Shown here piece after piece: positions 32,738 to 42,162 of a stretch of DNA of 64,000 nt. The translations under genes were made by a program, and so were the position numbers. The notes beneath the pieces were generated by a model. It was not told where the DNA came from. It did no database searches and worked only from the letters and a program-made list of their open reading frames with translations. Source of the DNA: Paramicrobacterium agarici (lineage in GTDB: Bacteria > Actinomycetota > Actinomycetes > Actinomycetales > Microbacteriaceae); assembly GCF_002563955.1 (NCBI RefSeq), contig NZ_PDJE01000001.1, positions 2,604,001-2,668,000 on the forward strand, read 5' to 3'. Numbering within the stretch: position 1 is the first letter of the stretch; every line of letters starts with the position of its first letter.

Positions 32738-33934
32738 ATGCGTGATCACGGTGGATGGCGAAAGGCTGCGGCCGGAGCAAAGCTGCTCGCGGACGACGGG
32801 ACGCTGGCAGAGACGGTCTTCGCAGAGATGACCGCTCTCGCGGCGCGCACGGGAGCCATCAATCTCGGGCAGGGCTTTCCCGACAACGACGGACCGGCCC
32901 ACGTGCTCGAGGCCGCACGTGCGGCGATCGCGGCAGGGGCGAACCAGTACGCCCCTGGCAGGGGAATCTCCGACCTGCGTCATGCCGTGAGCGAGCACCA
33001 GAAGCGGTTCTACGGCCTGGACGTCGATCCCGAGACCGAGGTTCTCATCACCGCCGGAGCGACCGAGGCGATCGCTGCAGCGGTTCTCGCGCTCATCGAG
33101 CCAGGCGACGAGGTGCTGACGTTCGAGCCGTACTACGACGCGTACGGTGCCGTGATCTCGCTCGCGGGCGGCGTGCATCAGACCGTTGCACTTCCCTGGC
33201 CCGACTTCACTCCAGACAGTGACGCTCTCGAACGCGCGGTAAGCGATCGCACGCGGGTCATTCTGGTGAACAATCCGCACAATCCGACGGGAACAGTGTT
33301 CAGCTCGGAGGTTCTTGAGCAGATCGTGAGACTCGCGGTCAAACACGATGCGGTGATCGTGACAGACGAGGTATACGAGCACCTGACCTTCGGCGCCCGG
33401 CACATTCCCGTCGCGACTCTGCCTGGAGCAGAAGACCGCACCGTAACGATCTCGTCTGGAGGAAAGACGTTCAGCACGACAGGCTGGAAGATCGGCTGGC
33501 TGACAGCATCCGCTGAGCTCGTCAACGCGATTCTCGCCGTCAAACAGTACCTGACCTATTCGAACGGTGCTCCGCTGCAGCCTGCGATCGCCGTCGGGCT
33601 GCGCAGCGACGACGCCTTCTTCACGGGACTCGCCCGAGACCTCGATGCCCAGCGCCGCCTCCTGAATGACGGTCTCGAGTCGGCCGGGTTCGAGATCGCC
33701 GACTCCGCCGGAACCTACTTCACGGTCGCGAACGCCGCGCCGCTGGGCTTTGACGACGCAACGGAGCTGTGCCGTCTGCTCCCGGAGAAGGCCGGCGTGA
33801 TCGGCGTTCCCGTTTCAGCGTTCGTGACACCGCAGAGAGAATCCGACTACCGGGCACTCGTGCGATTCGCGTTCTGCAAGCGCGAAGACGTGCTCGCGCA
33901 GGCCGCAGCTCAGCTCGCCGCTATGACGGCCTGA
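32738..33934 (+). CDS. PLP-dependent aminotransferase, class I/II
   Basis: 398 residues from ATG 32738. Fold-type I features: INLGQGFPDNDGP, NQYAPGRGISDLR, NNPHNPTG, VTDEVYEHL, and the PLP lysine in SSGGKTFSTTGWKIGW. The GQGFP and NQY motifs match the KAT/YbdL-type group that works on methionine, glutamine or kynurenine. Specificity unproven. Convergent with the nitrilase gene (10-base gap); some members of this group pair with omega-amidase of that family. Confidence 0.9.
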   Translation: MRDHGGWRKAAAGAKLLADDGTLAETVFAEMTALAARTGAINLGQGFPDNDGPAHVLEAARAAIAAGANQYAPGRGISDLRHAVSEHQKRFYGLDVDPETEVLITAGATEAIAAAVLALIEPGDEVLTFEPYYDAYGAVISLAGGVHQTVALPWPDFTPDSDALERAVSDRTRVILVNNPHNPTGTVFSSEVLEQIVRLAVKHDAVIVTDEVYEHLTFGARHIPVATLPGAEDRTVTISSGGKTFSTTGWKIGWLTASAELVNAILAVKQYLTYSNGAPLQPAIAVGLRSDDAFFTGLARDLDAQRRLLNDGLESAGFEIADSAGTYFTVANAAPLGFDDATELCRLLPEKAGVIGVPVSAFVTPQRESDYRALVRFAFCKREDVLAQAAAQLAAMTA

Positions 33935-33944
33935 GCACGCGCCA

Positions 33945-34763
33945 TCAGCCGGGTTTTGCGACGATCCCATATCGGCGCAGCTGCAGAGACGGATTGACCG
34001 CGCGGGTCTCTGTCAGCACAGCGCGCGAGACGAATGCGACGGCGACGTCGGACTGCGTGCCCAGCGTTGCGAGCGGCACGCCAGACGGATCGACGACCAT
34101 GCTATTGCCGGCACCGATCGACGGCGGGTGGTCCGCTCCCGCGACGTACACCGTGTTCTCAATCGCCCGTGCCGTGAGAAGCGTGCGCCAATGGTGCTCC
34201 TTGAGCGGGCCGCGCACCCATTCGGCGGGCACGAGAACAACGTCGGCACCGGCATCGACGATCCGCCGTGTGACCTCGGGAAAGCGCAGGTCGTAACACG
34301 TCTGCAGCCCGAAGGTCAGCCCGCCGACTTCGAAGGTCTGCGGCTCGTCGAGCGCGCCGGGCTTCACCCAGTCACTCTCTTTCTGCCCGAATGCATCGTA
34401 GAGATGTTGCTTGCGGTAGACGGCGACGGTCTGCTCCTCGGGGCCGACAGCAACCGCCGTGTTCGCGAAGCGGCGCACCTCGTCCGTCGATTCCACGAGT
34501 CCAGCCACGATGTGCACGCCGAGCTCACTCGCAAGGGCCTCAAGCGAACGCACGAACGGCCCATCGAGGCTCTGGGCGTGACGCGCGAACGAGTCGTCCA
34601 TGGGATTGACGAAGTAGCTCGAGTACTCGGGAAACACCACGATGGATGCTCCGCGCTCCGCCGCGCGGATCGAGAAGGAGCGGATCGTCGCGAGGTTCGC
34701 GTCGATATCGGGCGTCGGGGCGAACTGGGCCACCGCGACGCCGAGGGGCTCATGAAGTGTCAT
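33945..34763 (-). CDS. Carbon-nitrogen hydrolase (nitrilase superfamily amidase)
   Basis: 272 residues. Catalytic triad visible: Glu in FPEYSSYF, Lys in VYRKQHLYDAFG, Cys in LQTCYDLRFPE. The CYDLRFPE sequence places it with Nit2/omega-amidase and related amidases. Next to a KAT-like aminotransferase, hydrolysis of the keto-amide product (alpha-ketoglutaramate or analogue) is a fair guess. The N-terminus MTLHEPLGVAVAQFAPTPDI is normal. Confidence 0.9.
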   Translation of the reverse strand: MTLHEPLGVAVAQFAPTPDIDANLATIRSFSIRAAERGASIVVFPEYSSYFVNPMDDSFARHAQSLDGPFVRSLEALASELGVHIVAGLVESTDEVRRFANTAVAVGPEEQTVAVYRKQHLYDAFGQKESDWVKPGALDEPQTFEVGGLTFGLQTCYDLRFPEVTRRIVDAGADVVLVPAEWVRGPLKEHHWRTLLTARAIENTVYVAGADHPPSIGAGNSMVVDPSGVPLATLGTQSDVAVAFVSRAVLTETRAVNPSLQLRRYGIVAKPG

Positions 34764-34794
34764 ATCGTCAGCTTAGAGTCCCGCGCCGCGTGCG

Positions 34795-35304
34795 TCAGCC
34801 GGCAGCGTGAGCACCGGCAGCATACGCGGCCTGCCCCACATGCTGCGCGGCGTCGTCGATGATGCTCATCAGGCGAACGCCGCGAGTCACGGGCGGGTCC
34901 CAGTTCTCGTCGATCACGTCGCTCAGGTCGTCATCGCTCAGCCCGCGCAGATACGTGACCAGCGCGTCGGTGGCTTCGGAGATGTACTCGACGAGCACCT
35001 CGGCGGCGTCAGTGCGAATGGCGCGCGCCTGCTCCGACGTGTGGCCGTAGCCCACCTCGGCACCCGCGTCTCCGAGTCCGGTGCGGCGAGCGTAATCGCC
35101 CACATACCAGACCTGCTCCGATCCGGTGAGCGAGGCCGTCTGAGCATCGATCTCCCGGCCCGTATGCCACAACAGCCACGCGATCGAGTTGTCGTGCCCG
35201 CCCGGGTGCGCGTTCAGCGCCTCCGGGGTGAGACGACGGGACAGGGAACGGGCCGCTTCGCGCGGCCTGCCTGCCGCGTCGATCAGAATGTCACGTGCGT
35301 TCAT
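34795..35304 (-). CDS. DinB-like four-helix protein (DUF664/mycothiol-dependent type)
   Basis: 169 residues from ATG 35304; the open frame runs on upstream through the tRNA-Met gene, but that part is not coding. Sequence ALNAHPGGHDNSIAWLLWHTGREIDAQ and AAQHVGQAAYAAG carries the spaced histidines of DinB-like metal sites (near residues 38, 47 and 160). Members include mycothiol S-transferases and maleylpyruvate isomerases in actinobacteria. Specific reaction not determined. Confidence 0.75.
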   Translation of the reverse strand: MNARDILIDAAGRPREAARSLSRRLTPEALNAHPGGHDNSIAWLLWHTGREIDAQTASLTGSEQVWYVGDYARRTGLGDAGAEVGYGHTSEQARAIRTDAAEVLVEYISEATDALVTYLRGLSDDDLSDVIDENWDPPVTRGVRLMSIIDDAAQHVGQAAYAAGAHAAG

Positions 35305-35340
35305 GGCCGCAACGGTACACCCACCGCCCGACCGCGCACG

Positions 35341-35370
35341 AAAAACGCCCGGTCTCAATGAGACCGGGCG
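35341..35370 (-). terminator. Rho-independent terminator after tRNA-fMet
   Basis: An 11-bp perfect stem, CGCCCGGTCTC / GAGACCGGGCG, with a three-base loop. On the minus strand it is followed by TTTTT (35345-35341), nine bases beyond the tRNA CCA. Confidence 0.92.
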
Positions 35371-35378
35371 TTTCGTTT

Positions 35379-35455
35379 TGGTTGCGGGGGCAGGATTTGA
35401 ACCTACGACCTCTGGGTTATGAGCCCAGCGAGCTACCGAACTGCTCCACCCCGCG
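35379..35455 (-). tRNA. Initiator tRNA-Met (anticodon CAT)
   Basis: 77 nt including encoded CCA. Acceptor 5' CGCGGGG faces CCCCGCA, leaving the C1-A72 mismatch that marks bacterial initiator tRNA. The anticodon stem ends in three G-C pairs (CTGGG / CCCAG) around CTCATAA. T-arm GTAGGTTCAAATCCTGC. A terminator follows at once. Confidence 0.96.
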
Positions 35456-35520
35456 GCACAAGAAAAGACTTTACCAGAGCGCGGCCACTCCCCCAAATCG
35501 AGCCCCGACGCAGGGGGCTT

Positions 35521-35567
35521 AACGGATGCTGCCGGCCGACGCGAAACGTCGACCGGCAGCATCCGTT
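35521..35567 (-). terminator. Long hairpin after the UPF0182 gene, arms contain GGATGCTG/CAGCATCC
   Basis: Arms AACGGATGCTGCCGG and CCGGCAGCATCCGTT pair fully; an inner CGACG/CGTCG pair extends the stem around a CGAAA loop, with one mismatch. It begins 9 bases past the UPF0182 stop. No long T-run. Its outer arms are copies of the octamer that recurs through the chromosome. Confidence 0.85.
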
Positions 35568-35575
35568 GGGCGTTC

Positions 35576-38482
35576 TTACCCGTTGATCAGCTCGAGCGCC
35601 TTCGAGATCGCGTCGTTCAGCCGCTTGTCTGCCTCGCCGTACGCGGCCCAGTCGCCGGCTTCCATGGCAGCCTGCTTGTCTTGCATGGCCTGCTGAGCCT
35701 CGGCAAGAACCTCCGCGAGATCCGCTGACGGGGCCTCCGGCGTGTCGGGAGCCTGCTCCCCTGAATCGCCGTCACCGGTGTCTTCCGGCGGCGTCGGCGT
35801 ATTACTCTCACCGTCGGCGACATTCTGGTCGCCAGCTTCGGCACCGGAGTCGCCGCCGAACAGCTTGTCGAGCGCTTCGTCGAGAGTGTCCTCGAAGGCG
35901 ATTTTGTCGCCGAACGCGACAAGCACCTTCTGCAGCAGCGGGTAGCTCGTCTCACCCGTCGACTGCACGTACACGGGCTGCACGTACAGCAGACCGCCAC
36001 CGACCGGAAGCGTCAGCAGGTTGCCGTTCAGCACCTCGGTCTGACCGCGTTTCAGGATGTTGATGAGGTTCGAGACCTGCGGGTCGGAGTTGAACGCGTT
36101 CTGCACCTGTCCGGGACCGGGAACTGTCGTGTCCTTCGGCAGTCTCAGCATCGTGAGCGTTCCGTACGAATCGGCGACGGTGCCCGACTCGGAGCCCGCG
36201 TTCGAGTTCGCCGAGAGATAGCCCGCGAGCACGCTCGACGCACCGCCACCGCCCGGAATGAACGTCGAGTACAGCGAGTACGCCGGGTGGTCTTCACCGG
36301 GCATCTGCATCGACAGGTAGTACGGCGGCTGCAGAGCGTTGCTGCCCTCCTGCGCCTGAGGATCGGCCGGCGTCTTCCAGAGGTCGGAGTCCGAGTACCA
36401 CTTGTTCGGATCGGTCACGTGGTAACGCTGAAGCACGTCACGCTGCACCTTGAACAGGTCCTCCGGGTAGCGCACGTGCGACATGAGTTCGCCGCTCATC
36501 TCGGAGATCGGCTTGACCGTCGATGGGAAGATCTTCTGCCAGGTCTGCAGAATCGGGTCCTTGTCGTCCCACGCGTAGAGCGTCACCGAACCGTCGTACG
36601 CGTCGACCGTCGCCTTCACCGAGTTGCGCATGTAGTTGATGTCGTCGAGGAGGAACGACTGATTGCCCTCCTCGTTCGAGATGGCCGAACTCAGGCTCGT
36701 CGTCTTGGAGTACGGGAACGAGTTCGAGGTCGTGTATCCGTCGACGATCCAGACGATTCGTCCGTCGACGACGCTCGGGTACACGTCGGAGTCGAGCGTC
36801 AGGTACGGTGCAACCTTCTGCACGCGCTGACGCGGGTCGCGGTCGTACAAGATCTGCGAGTCCGACGTGACGTTGTCCGAGAGGAAGATCTGCTCTGACT
36901 GGAACTTGAGGGCGTACACGAGCTTGTTGAAGACGTTATCGAGCTTCGGTCCGCCGTTGCCCTCATACGTCGTGTACGTCTCGCCTGACTCTCCCGAGGG
37001 GTAGTCCAGCTCAACGTCCTTTCCGCCCGTCGAGCCGCCGACAATGGAGTACGTCGGCGAGTTCTCACCGAAGTACACGCGCGGCTCGAAGTCGCCGAGC
37101 ACACCCGTCGACGGAATCCCCGACTGCATGAACACCGGTTCGCCGTCGCTGGACCGTTGGTTTCCGTATGCAGCGACGAGTCCGTAGCCGTGCGTGTAGA
37201 CGAGGCTGCTGTTGAACCAGCTCAGGTCGTCTTTCACGCCGTCCTGATTCATCTCGCGAACGGCGACGACAGCATCCTGAACCTCACCGTCGATCGTGTA
37301 GCGGTCGACGTCGAGCTCGGGAGCGAACTGGTAGTAGGTCTTGAATCGCTCAAGCTGCGTGACGGTGGCGCTGATCAGATCCGGGTCCATAATGCGAATG
37401 GATGCTGTCGTCTCGGCATCCGAGCGCAGAGCACCGGACTCGGCATCCGTCGTCGCGTCGTAGTCGACCTCCTTGACGTCGGACACTCCGTAGGCGTCGC
37501 GCGTCATGTCGATGTTGCGCTCGATGTACGGCTGCTCGAGCGCACGCTCGTTCGGCTCGACCTGGAAACGCTGAATGACCCAGGGGTAGGCGCTGCCGAT
37601 CAGCAGCGCAGAGACGAGCAGAAGCGCCGTGCCGACGATGGGCAGCCGCCAGCGGCCGATGAACGCGGTGACGAAGAACAGAATCGCCACGAAGAGCGCG
37701 ATCCCCGCGAGAATCGCGCGCGTCGGGATCGTGGCGTTCACGTCTGTGTAGCTGGCACCCGTGATGAGACTGCCGGTCTCGGTAAGCGTGAGGTACTGGT
37801 CGACCCAGACGCTGACGGCCTGGATCAGCAGGTACACCCCGGCGAGAACGGCGATCTGAATGCGCGCAGCCTTGGAGATGCGCAACTCGCGACCGAGCAG
37901 CTGAATCGAGCCGTAGAGGAAGGTGACGGCGACCGTGCAGATGAGCGAGAGCAGAATGACAGCGGACGCGAAGGCGAGAACCTCGCGATAGAACGGCAGC
38001 GAGAACAGGTAGAACGACGCATCGAGGCCGAACTGCGGGTCAGTCTGCCCCGTCGGGGTGGCGTTGAGCCACATGAGCACGGTCTCCCAGCTCGTGGCCG
38101 CTGAGAAGCCCGCGAAGAGGCCGAGAAGAATCGGGATGCCCCACATGCCGAGACGCCGGAGCGGCTCGATGAGCTCCTGGTACCGGTCGAGCTGCGAGTT
38201 CAGCTTCGCGTAGACGGGCCGAAGCCGATATGCCAGCTGCAGCGCCCCCCACACGGGAACGGACATCGCGATGAACCCGATGACGAACATCACGACCGTC
38301 GCGATCCACTGCGTCGTCAGAACGCTCGTGTATCCCAGCTGCTGAAACCAGAGAAAGTCGGAATAGAAGCTCGCGAAGATGAAGAAGAGCACGACAAGCA
38401 CACCGACGGAGATGAGCGTGATGGCGAGTGGTGCGCGATTCTTTCGTCCGGCATTCGAGGAGCGTGCCGTGGCAGATGACAT
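35576..38482 (-). CDS. UPF0182 family large membrane protein
   Basis: 968 residues. The first 320 hold about seven membrane helices with FYSDFLWFQQLGYTSVL, a strongly conserved start of this family. A long extracytoplasmic domain follows (NIDMTRDAYGVSDVKE, VDGYTTSNSFPYSKT, IVDGRIVWIVDGY). The tail after about residue 880 is acidic and Pro/Gly-rich (DNTPT-like linker), then a charged helix. Function is unknown. Member of the conserved block with the PDZ protease next door. Confidence 0.93.
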   Translation of the reverse strand: MSSATARSSNAGRKNRAPLAITLISVGVLVVLFFIFASFYSDFLWFQQLGYTSVLTTQWIATVVMFVIGFIAMSVPVWGALQLAYRLRPVYAKLNSQLDRYQELIEPLRRLGMWGIPILLGLFAGFSAATSWETVLMWLNATPTGQTDPQFGLDASFYLFSLPFYREVLAFASAVILLSLICTVAVTFLYGSIQLLGRELRISKAARIQIAVLAGVYLLIQAVSVWVDQYLTLTETGSLITGASYTDVNATIPTRAILAGIALFVAILFFVTAFIGRWRLPIVGTALLLVSALLIGSAYPWVIQRFQVEPNERALEQPYIERNIDMTRDAYGVSDVKEVDYDATTDAESGALRSDAETTASIRIMDPDLISATVTQLERFKTYYQFAPELDVDRYTIDGEVQDAVVAVREMNQDGVKDDLSWFNSSLVYTHGYGLVAAYGNQRSSDGEPVFMQSGIPSTGVLGDFEPRVYFGENSPTYSIVGGSTGGKDVELDYPSGESGETYTTYEGNGGPKLDNVFNKLVYALKFQSEQIFLSDNVTSDSQILYDRDPRQRVQKVAPYLTLDSDVYPSVVDGRIVWIVDGYTTSNSFPYSKTTSLSSAISNEEGNQSFLLDDINYMRNSVKATVDAYDGSVTLYAWDDKDPILQTWQKIFPSTVKPISEMSGELMSHVRYPEDLFKVQRDVLQRYHVTDPNKWYSDSDLWKTPADPQAQEGSNALQPPYYLSMQMPGEDHPAYSLYSTFIPGGGGASSVLAGYLSANSNAGSESGTVADSYGTLTMLRLPKDTTVPGPGQVQNAFNSDPQVSNLINILKRGQTEVLNGNLLTLPVGGGLLYVQPVYVQSTGETSYPLLQKVLVAFGDKIAFEDTLDEALDKLFGGDSGAEAGDQNVADGESNTPTPPEDTGDGDSGEQAPDTPEAPSADLAEVLAEAQQAMQDKQAAMEAGDWAAYGEADKRLNDAISKALELING

Positions 38483-38561
38483 CGATTGACCTTTTCAGTG
38501 TCGGGGTTTAACTGTCAATCCTACGGATGAACGCCATGCTTTGCCTGAGCGCCGCAGATGC

Positions 38562-39716
38562 TCATGGCGAACACGACGGCAACGACGAGGTGTCTCCGCC
38601 GTCGCGAAGGGTGTCGAGCACCGCGAGCGAGTCGTCGAGAGTCGCGACTTTGAACACCTCGAGACCGTCGGGCACATGCCCGACGACCTCGTCGCAGTTG
38701 TCGGCGGGAGCGAGAAAATAGTCCGCCCCAGCATTCGACGCCCCGTACAGCTTCTGGCGGATTCCGCCGATCGGACCGACGTCGCCCTCGGCGTCGATCG
38801 TTCCCGTGCCCGCGACGGAGGCGTCGCCCGGAAGCGCCCCTGGCGTGAGCTTGTCGATGATGCCGAGGGCAAACATCATTCCAGCACTCGGCCCGCCCAC
38901 GTCGTTGAGCTTGATCGAGACGTCAAACGGGAAGTCGTAGGTCTCTGTCGTCTGCACACCGACGACGTAGGCGGTGGAGCCGTCTGAGTACTCCGCCTCA
39001 GTCGGTGTCACCTCGAGGTCGACCCGCTGACCATCCCGCACCACCGTCATCGATAATGGCCCGTCACCGCCGTGGGCGGCGATCACGTCTCTGAGCTCAG
39101 CGACATCGGCGATCTCCGTGCCGCCAGCCTTCACGATCTCGTCGCCGACCTTGAGCACGCCGTCGGCCGGCGAACGATCGACGATGTCACCGACGATGAG
39201 CGACGACGTGAAGTCGACGTCGAGCTCGGTGAGGGCGGCTGCGACAGCATCCTGCTGCGAATTGACCATCATCACCTGCGTCTGCTCATCGCGTTCTTCA
39301 GCCGTCGTTCCCTCGGGAAAGTAGAGCGACATGGGCACGACAGCCTCGCTGCGGCTGAACCATGCGAGCGCGATCTGGAACCAGTTGGGCGACTGCTCGG
39401 GGTTGCCGACGACGCTCACGGTGAGCATGTCGAGCGTCTCTCCGACGTCGTACGTCTCCGTACCGCTGATCGAGATGAGCGGCTCGGGCGAGTCCTCGGT
39501 CTCGGTCTCGCCCAGAACGTTGAACACCGGCCCGGGCTGCTGAATCACGTAGGGCGCTGGAGAGAGCGCCAGGACGCCGAGCACGACGAACGCGATGGCA
39601 AGGCTCAGCCATCCGGCGACGGCGCGCCGCGAACGCGGGGGCGGCGAGGACTGCGCGTTGCTGTCGGGAGAACCGGGCAGGCCCGCGCCGGTCTGGTCGT
39701 CGCCGTACAGCGTCAC
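38562..39716 (-). CDS. YlbL/Lon-like PDZ protease (S16 family, membrane-anchored)
   Basis: 384 residues from GTG 39716. An N-terminal membrane helix (about 35-58), PDZ domain near 165-235 (DIVDRSPADGVLKVGDEIVKAGG), and a Lon-type proteolytic domain with catalytic Ser in GGPSAGMMFALGI and catalytic Lys in GGIRQKLYGA. No ATPase domain, so it is the ATP-independent actinobacterial/firmicute form. Same strand as UPF0182 with a 79-base gap; the pair is adjacent in many actinobacteria. Confidence 0.92.
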   Translation of the reverse strand: MTLYGDDQTGAGLPGSPDSNAQSSPPPRSRRAVAGWLSLAIAFVVLGVLALSPAPYVIQQPGPVFNVLGETETEDSPEPLISISGTETYDVGETLDMLTVSVVGNPEQSPNWFQIALAWFSRSEAVVPMSLYFPEGTTAEERDEQTQVMMVNSQQDAVAAALTELDVDFTSSLIVGDIVDRSPADGVLKVGDEIVKAGGTEIADVAELRDVIAAHGGDGPLSMTVVRDGQRVDLEVTPTEAEYSDGSTAYVVGVQTTETYDFPFDVSIKLNDVGGPSAGMMFALGIIDKLTPGALPGDASVAGTGTIDAEGDVGPIGGIRQKLYGASNAGADYFLAPADNCDEVVGHVPDGLEVFKVATLDDSLAVLDTLRDGGDTSSLPSCSP

Positions 39717-39839
39717 GCGAATCCCTTTCCGAAGATGTTCGCGACGGGCGGACGAATACCGCCGGCGGCCACGACTAACCTCAAGCTTCAGGCACTAGCG
39801 TAGAGCGACAACACCGTCTCTCGCTGAAAGGTGGCTGAA

Positions 39840-41276
39840 GTGCCAGACGAGGACAAGAACCCCGACGACGACTTTCAGGACATGATCCGAGAGATCCTCT
39901 CGGGCGGTTCCGGCGTCGATCCGAGCAAGCTCGCGGGCGCCGCAGGGCTTCCGAGCGACCCGGCGTCGCTGCAGGCCATGATGATGCAGTTTCAGCGCGC
40001 GATGCAGCAGAGCTCCGACGGCGGGATCAACTGGGACGTGTCGATGGAGCAGGCCGTGCAGATCGGGCGAAAGGATGCCGTGAGCATCACGCCCGCCGAC
40101 AGAGCTCAGTTCGACCAGGCGTTCCACATCGCCGAACTCTGGCTCGCAGACGTGACGACGATTTCATCGCTCACCAATACTCCTCGCACGATGAGCAGAG
40201 CCGAGTGGTCGAAAGCAACGATGCCGCTGTGGACGCAGCTCGCTGAGCCCGTGGCGAACAGCATCTCCGACGCCCTCACCACCGTTCTCAAGGAGCAGGC
40301 ACCCGAGCAGCTGCAAGACATGATCGGGCAGGCGACGCGCATGATCAAGGGCGTCGGCGGCACGATGTTCGCCATGCAGCTGGGGCAGGTCGTCGGGCAG
40401 CTCTCGACGGAGGTGGTGTCGGGCGGCGACGTCGGGATTCCTCTTCTCGACGACGACGCAGCGCTCGTTCCGCAGAACGTCGCGGCGTTCGGCGATGGCC
40501 TCGATATTCCCGCCGATCAGGTGCAGCTCTACCTTGCCGTGCGCGAACTCGCGCACGCGCGTCTCTTCCGCCACGCACGCTGGCTGCGCCTCCACGTGAT
40601 CTCGTCGATCACGGCGTTCGCTCGCGGCATTCGCATCGACACGAGCGCGATCGAAGAGCTCGCCTCGGGCTTCGACCCGTCGAACCCCGAAGAGCTCCGC
40701 GAGGCGATGACCAATGGCTCGCTGATTCCGCCGAAGACCGATGAGCAGCTGGCCGCGCTCGAACGTCTCGAGACAACTCTCGCGCTCATCGAAGGCTGGG
40801 TCGACGTCGTCACCGCCGAGGCGACGACGCGTCTGCCCAAGGCGGGGGCTGTTGCCGAGACCGTTCGACGCCGCCGCGCAACAGGAGGTCCCGCCGAGCA
40901 GGCGTTCGCGACGCTTGTCGGACTCGAGTTGCGCCCGCGGCGTCTGCGCGAAGCTGCTGCGATGTGGCGCACGGTCACCGACGCGGTGGGACCCGGCGCG
41001 CGCGATGCTCTATGGCAGCATCCTGACCTCGTGCCGACGTCGGCCGATATCGACGACCCTGCGGCGCTCGTTGGCCGGCTTGAGGCGACCGAGCGCGGCG
41101 AGGCTCCCGAGCCAGACGAGTTCGACGTCGCCCTCGAGGACCTGCTGCGCGCCGAGGGCGGGTCGTCGTCCACGACGGCCGATGGCGGTGAGCGAGAGAA
41201 CACCGACGGCGAGGCGGGCGACGACAGCGGTACAGAGACCGACAGGCCGTCTGACGATCCGCCCGCGGTTCCCTGA
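39840..41276 (+). CDS. Zinc-dependent metalloprotease-like protein (DUF2342 family)
   Basis: 478 residues from GTG 39840, preferred over GTG 39831 because GAAAGG then sits eight bases away. Conserved region: WLADVTTISS, and the helix LAVRELAHARLFRHARWLRLHVISSITAFARGI, whose two spaced histidines resemble a metal site; the classical HExxH is absent, with ELAHARL instead. Then EELASGFDPSNPEELREAM. The C-terminus is acidic. Members are annotated as metalloproteases, but I see no proof of activity. Divergent from the PDZ protease gene. Confidence 0.78.
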   Translation: MPDEDKNPDDDFQDMIREILSGGSGVDPSKLAGAAGLPSDPASLQAMMMQFQRAMQQSSDGGINWDVSMEQAVQIGRKDAVSITPADRAQFDQAFHIAELWLADVTTISSLTNTPRTMSRAEWSKATMPLWTQLAEPVANSISDALTTVLKEQAPEQLQDMIGQATRMIKGVGGTMFAMQLGQVVGQLSTEVVSGGDVGIPLLDDDAALVPQNVAAFGDGLDIPADQVQLYLAVRELAHARLFRHARWLRLHVISSITAFARGIRIDTSAIEELASGFDPSNPEELREAMTNGSLIPPKTDEQLAALERLETTLALIEGWVDVVTAEATTRLPKAGAVAETVRRRRATGGPAEQAFATLVGLELRPRRLREAAAMWRTVTDAVGPGARDALWQHPDLVPTSADIDDPAALVGRLEATERGEAPEPDEFDVALEDLLRAEGGSSSTTADGGERENTDGEAGDDSGTETDRPSDDPPAVP

Positions 41277-41334
41277 CACAGCAGCTGTGGATAACCGCGA
41301 CGGGCGGAAGCGGGAATGAGGCACGATAACGTGC

Positions 41335-42162
41335 ATGGTCATTCAGCTCGACCCTCGCTACCCCCTCGTGTGGCGCTCACCGACGACGGTGCAGCTCGGC
41401 GTTGACGACGTCCGTGTCGTCACCGAGGTATCGCCCGCGCACGAGCACATTCTGTACGCCGTGCGGCGCGGCGTGCCCCGTCACGCGCTGATCGTGCTCG
41501 GCGAGCATCAGGGGCTGAGCGCCGGCGAGGTCGACGCCTTTCTTGCGCAACTCGCGCCAGCACTGCTCACGCCCACCGTCGTCTCCGCTCCCCTGCGCGT
41601 TCTCGTCGAGGGACGCGGCGAGACCGCGTCGGCCATCACGCGACAGGTCGAGATCGCCCCCGAAGGAGAGGTGCCCGACGTCGCGGTGCTCGTGTCGCAC
41701 TTCGTCATCGACCCGCAGCAATCGGTGCGCTGGCTCAGCCGAGACATTCCACATCTTCCCGTCGTCTTCTCCGACTCCGGAGCGAGAATCGGCCCGTTGA
41801 TCAGCGGCGGAGAAGGGCCATGCCTGCATTGCCTTGATCGGGAACGTGCCGATCATGACCCGGCCTGGACGGCGATCGAAGCTCAGCTTCTGGGAGTCAC
41901 ATCGCTGCTTGACCGCGGATCGTTCGCCGATGACGTCGCGGCGGTGGCCACACGGATGCTCCGCGAATTCGATCGCGAAGGTCGCAGCCCGTCGCGCGCT
42001 CTAAGCATTACCGTCTCGCCGACCGCCCCGCAGCGCGTGACCGTGCATCGGCAGCATCCGGATTGCGGATGCCGATCTCTTGAAGAAACCGCGATCGTTC
42101 GCGAGGGCGCCGCTGACTCGATTCCGACCACGTCAGCGTCAGGTGTCGCCGAGCTCGCGTGA
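41335..42162 (+). CDS. Cyclodehydratase/E1-like zinc protein of the conserved uvrD2 block
   Basis: 275 residues. The middle reads VAVLVSHFVIDPQQSVRWL, LPVVFSDSGARIGPLISGGEGPCLHCLDRERADHD; the C-terminus has HPDCGC. These CxxC and CxC pairs form the zinc site seen in YcaO-partner (TOMM) E1-like proteins, where the GPCLxC(L) segment is typical. No precursor peptide or YcaO gene is in the window, so it may act alone in another role. The last 155 bases overlap the end of uvrD2 on the other strand. Confidence 0.65.
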   Translation: MVIQLDPRYPLVWRSPTTVQLGVDDVRVVTEVSPAHEHILYAVRRGVPRHALIVLGEHQGLSAGEVDAFLAQLAPALLTPTVVSAPLRVLVEGRGETASAITRQVEIAPEGEVPDVAVLVSHFVIDPQQSVRWLSRDIPHLPVVFSDSGARIGPLISGGEGPCLHCLDRERADHDPAWTAIEAQLLGVTSLLDRGSFADDVAAVATRMLREFDREGRSPSRALSITVSPTAPQRVTVHRQHPDCGCRSLEETAIVREGAADSIPTTSASGVAELA

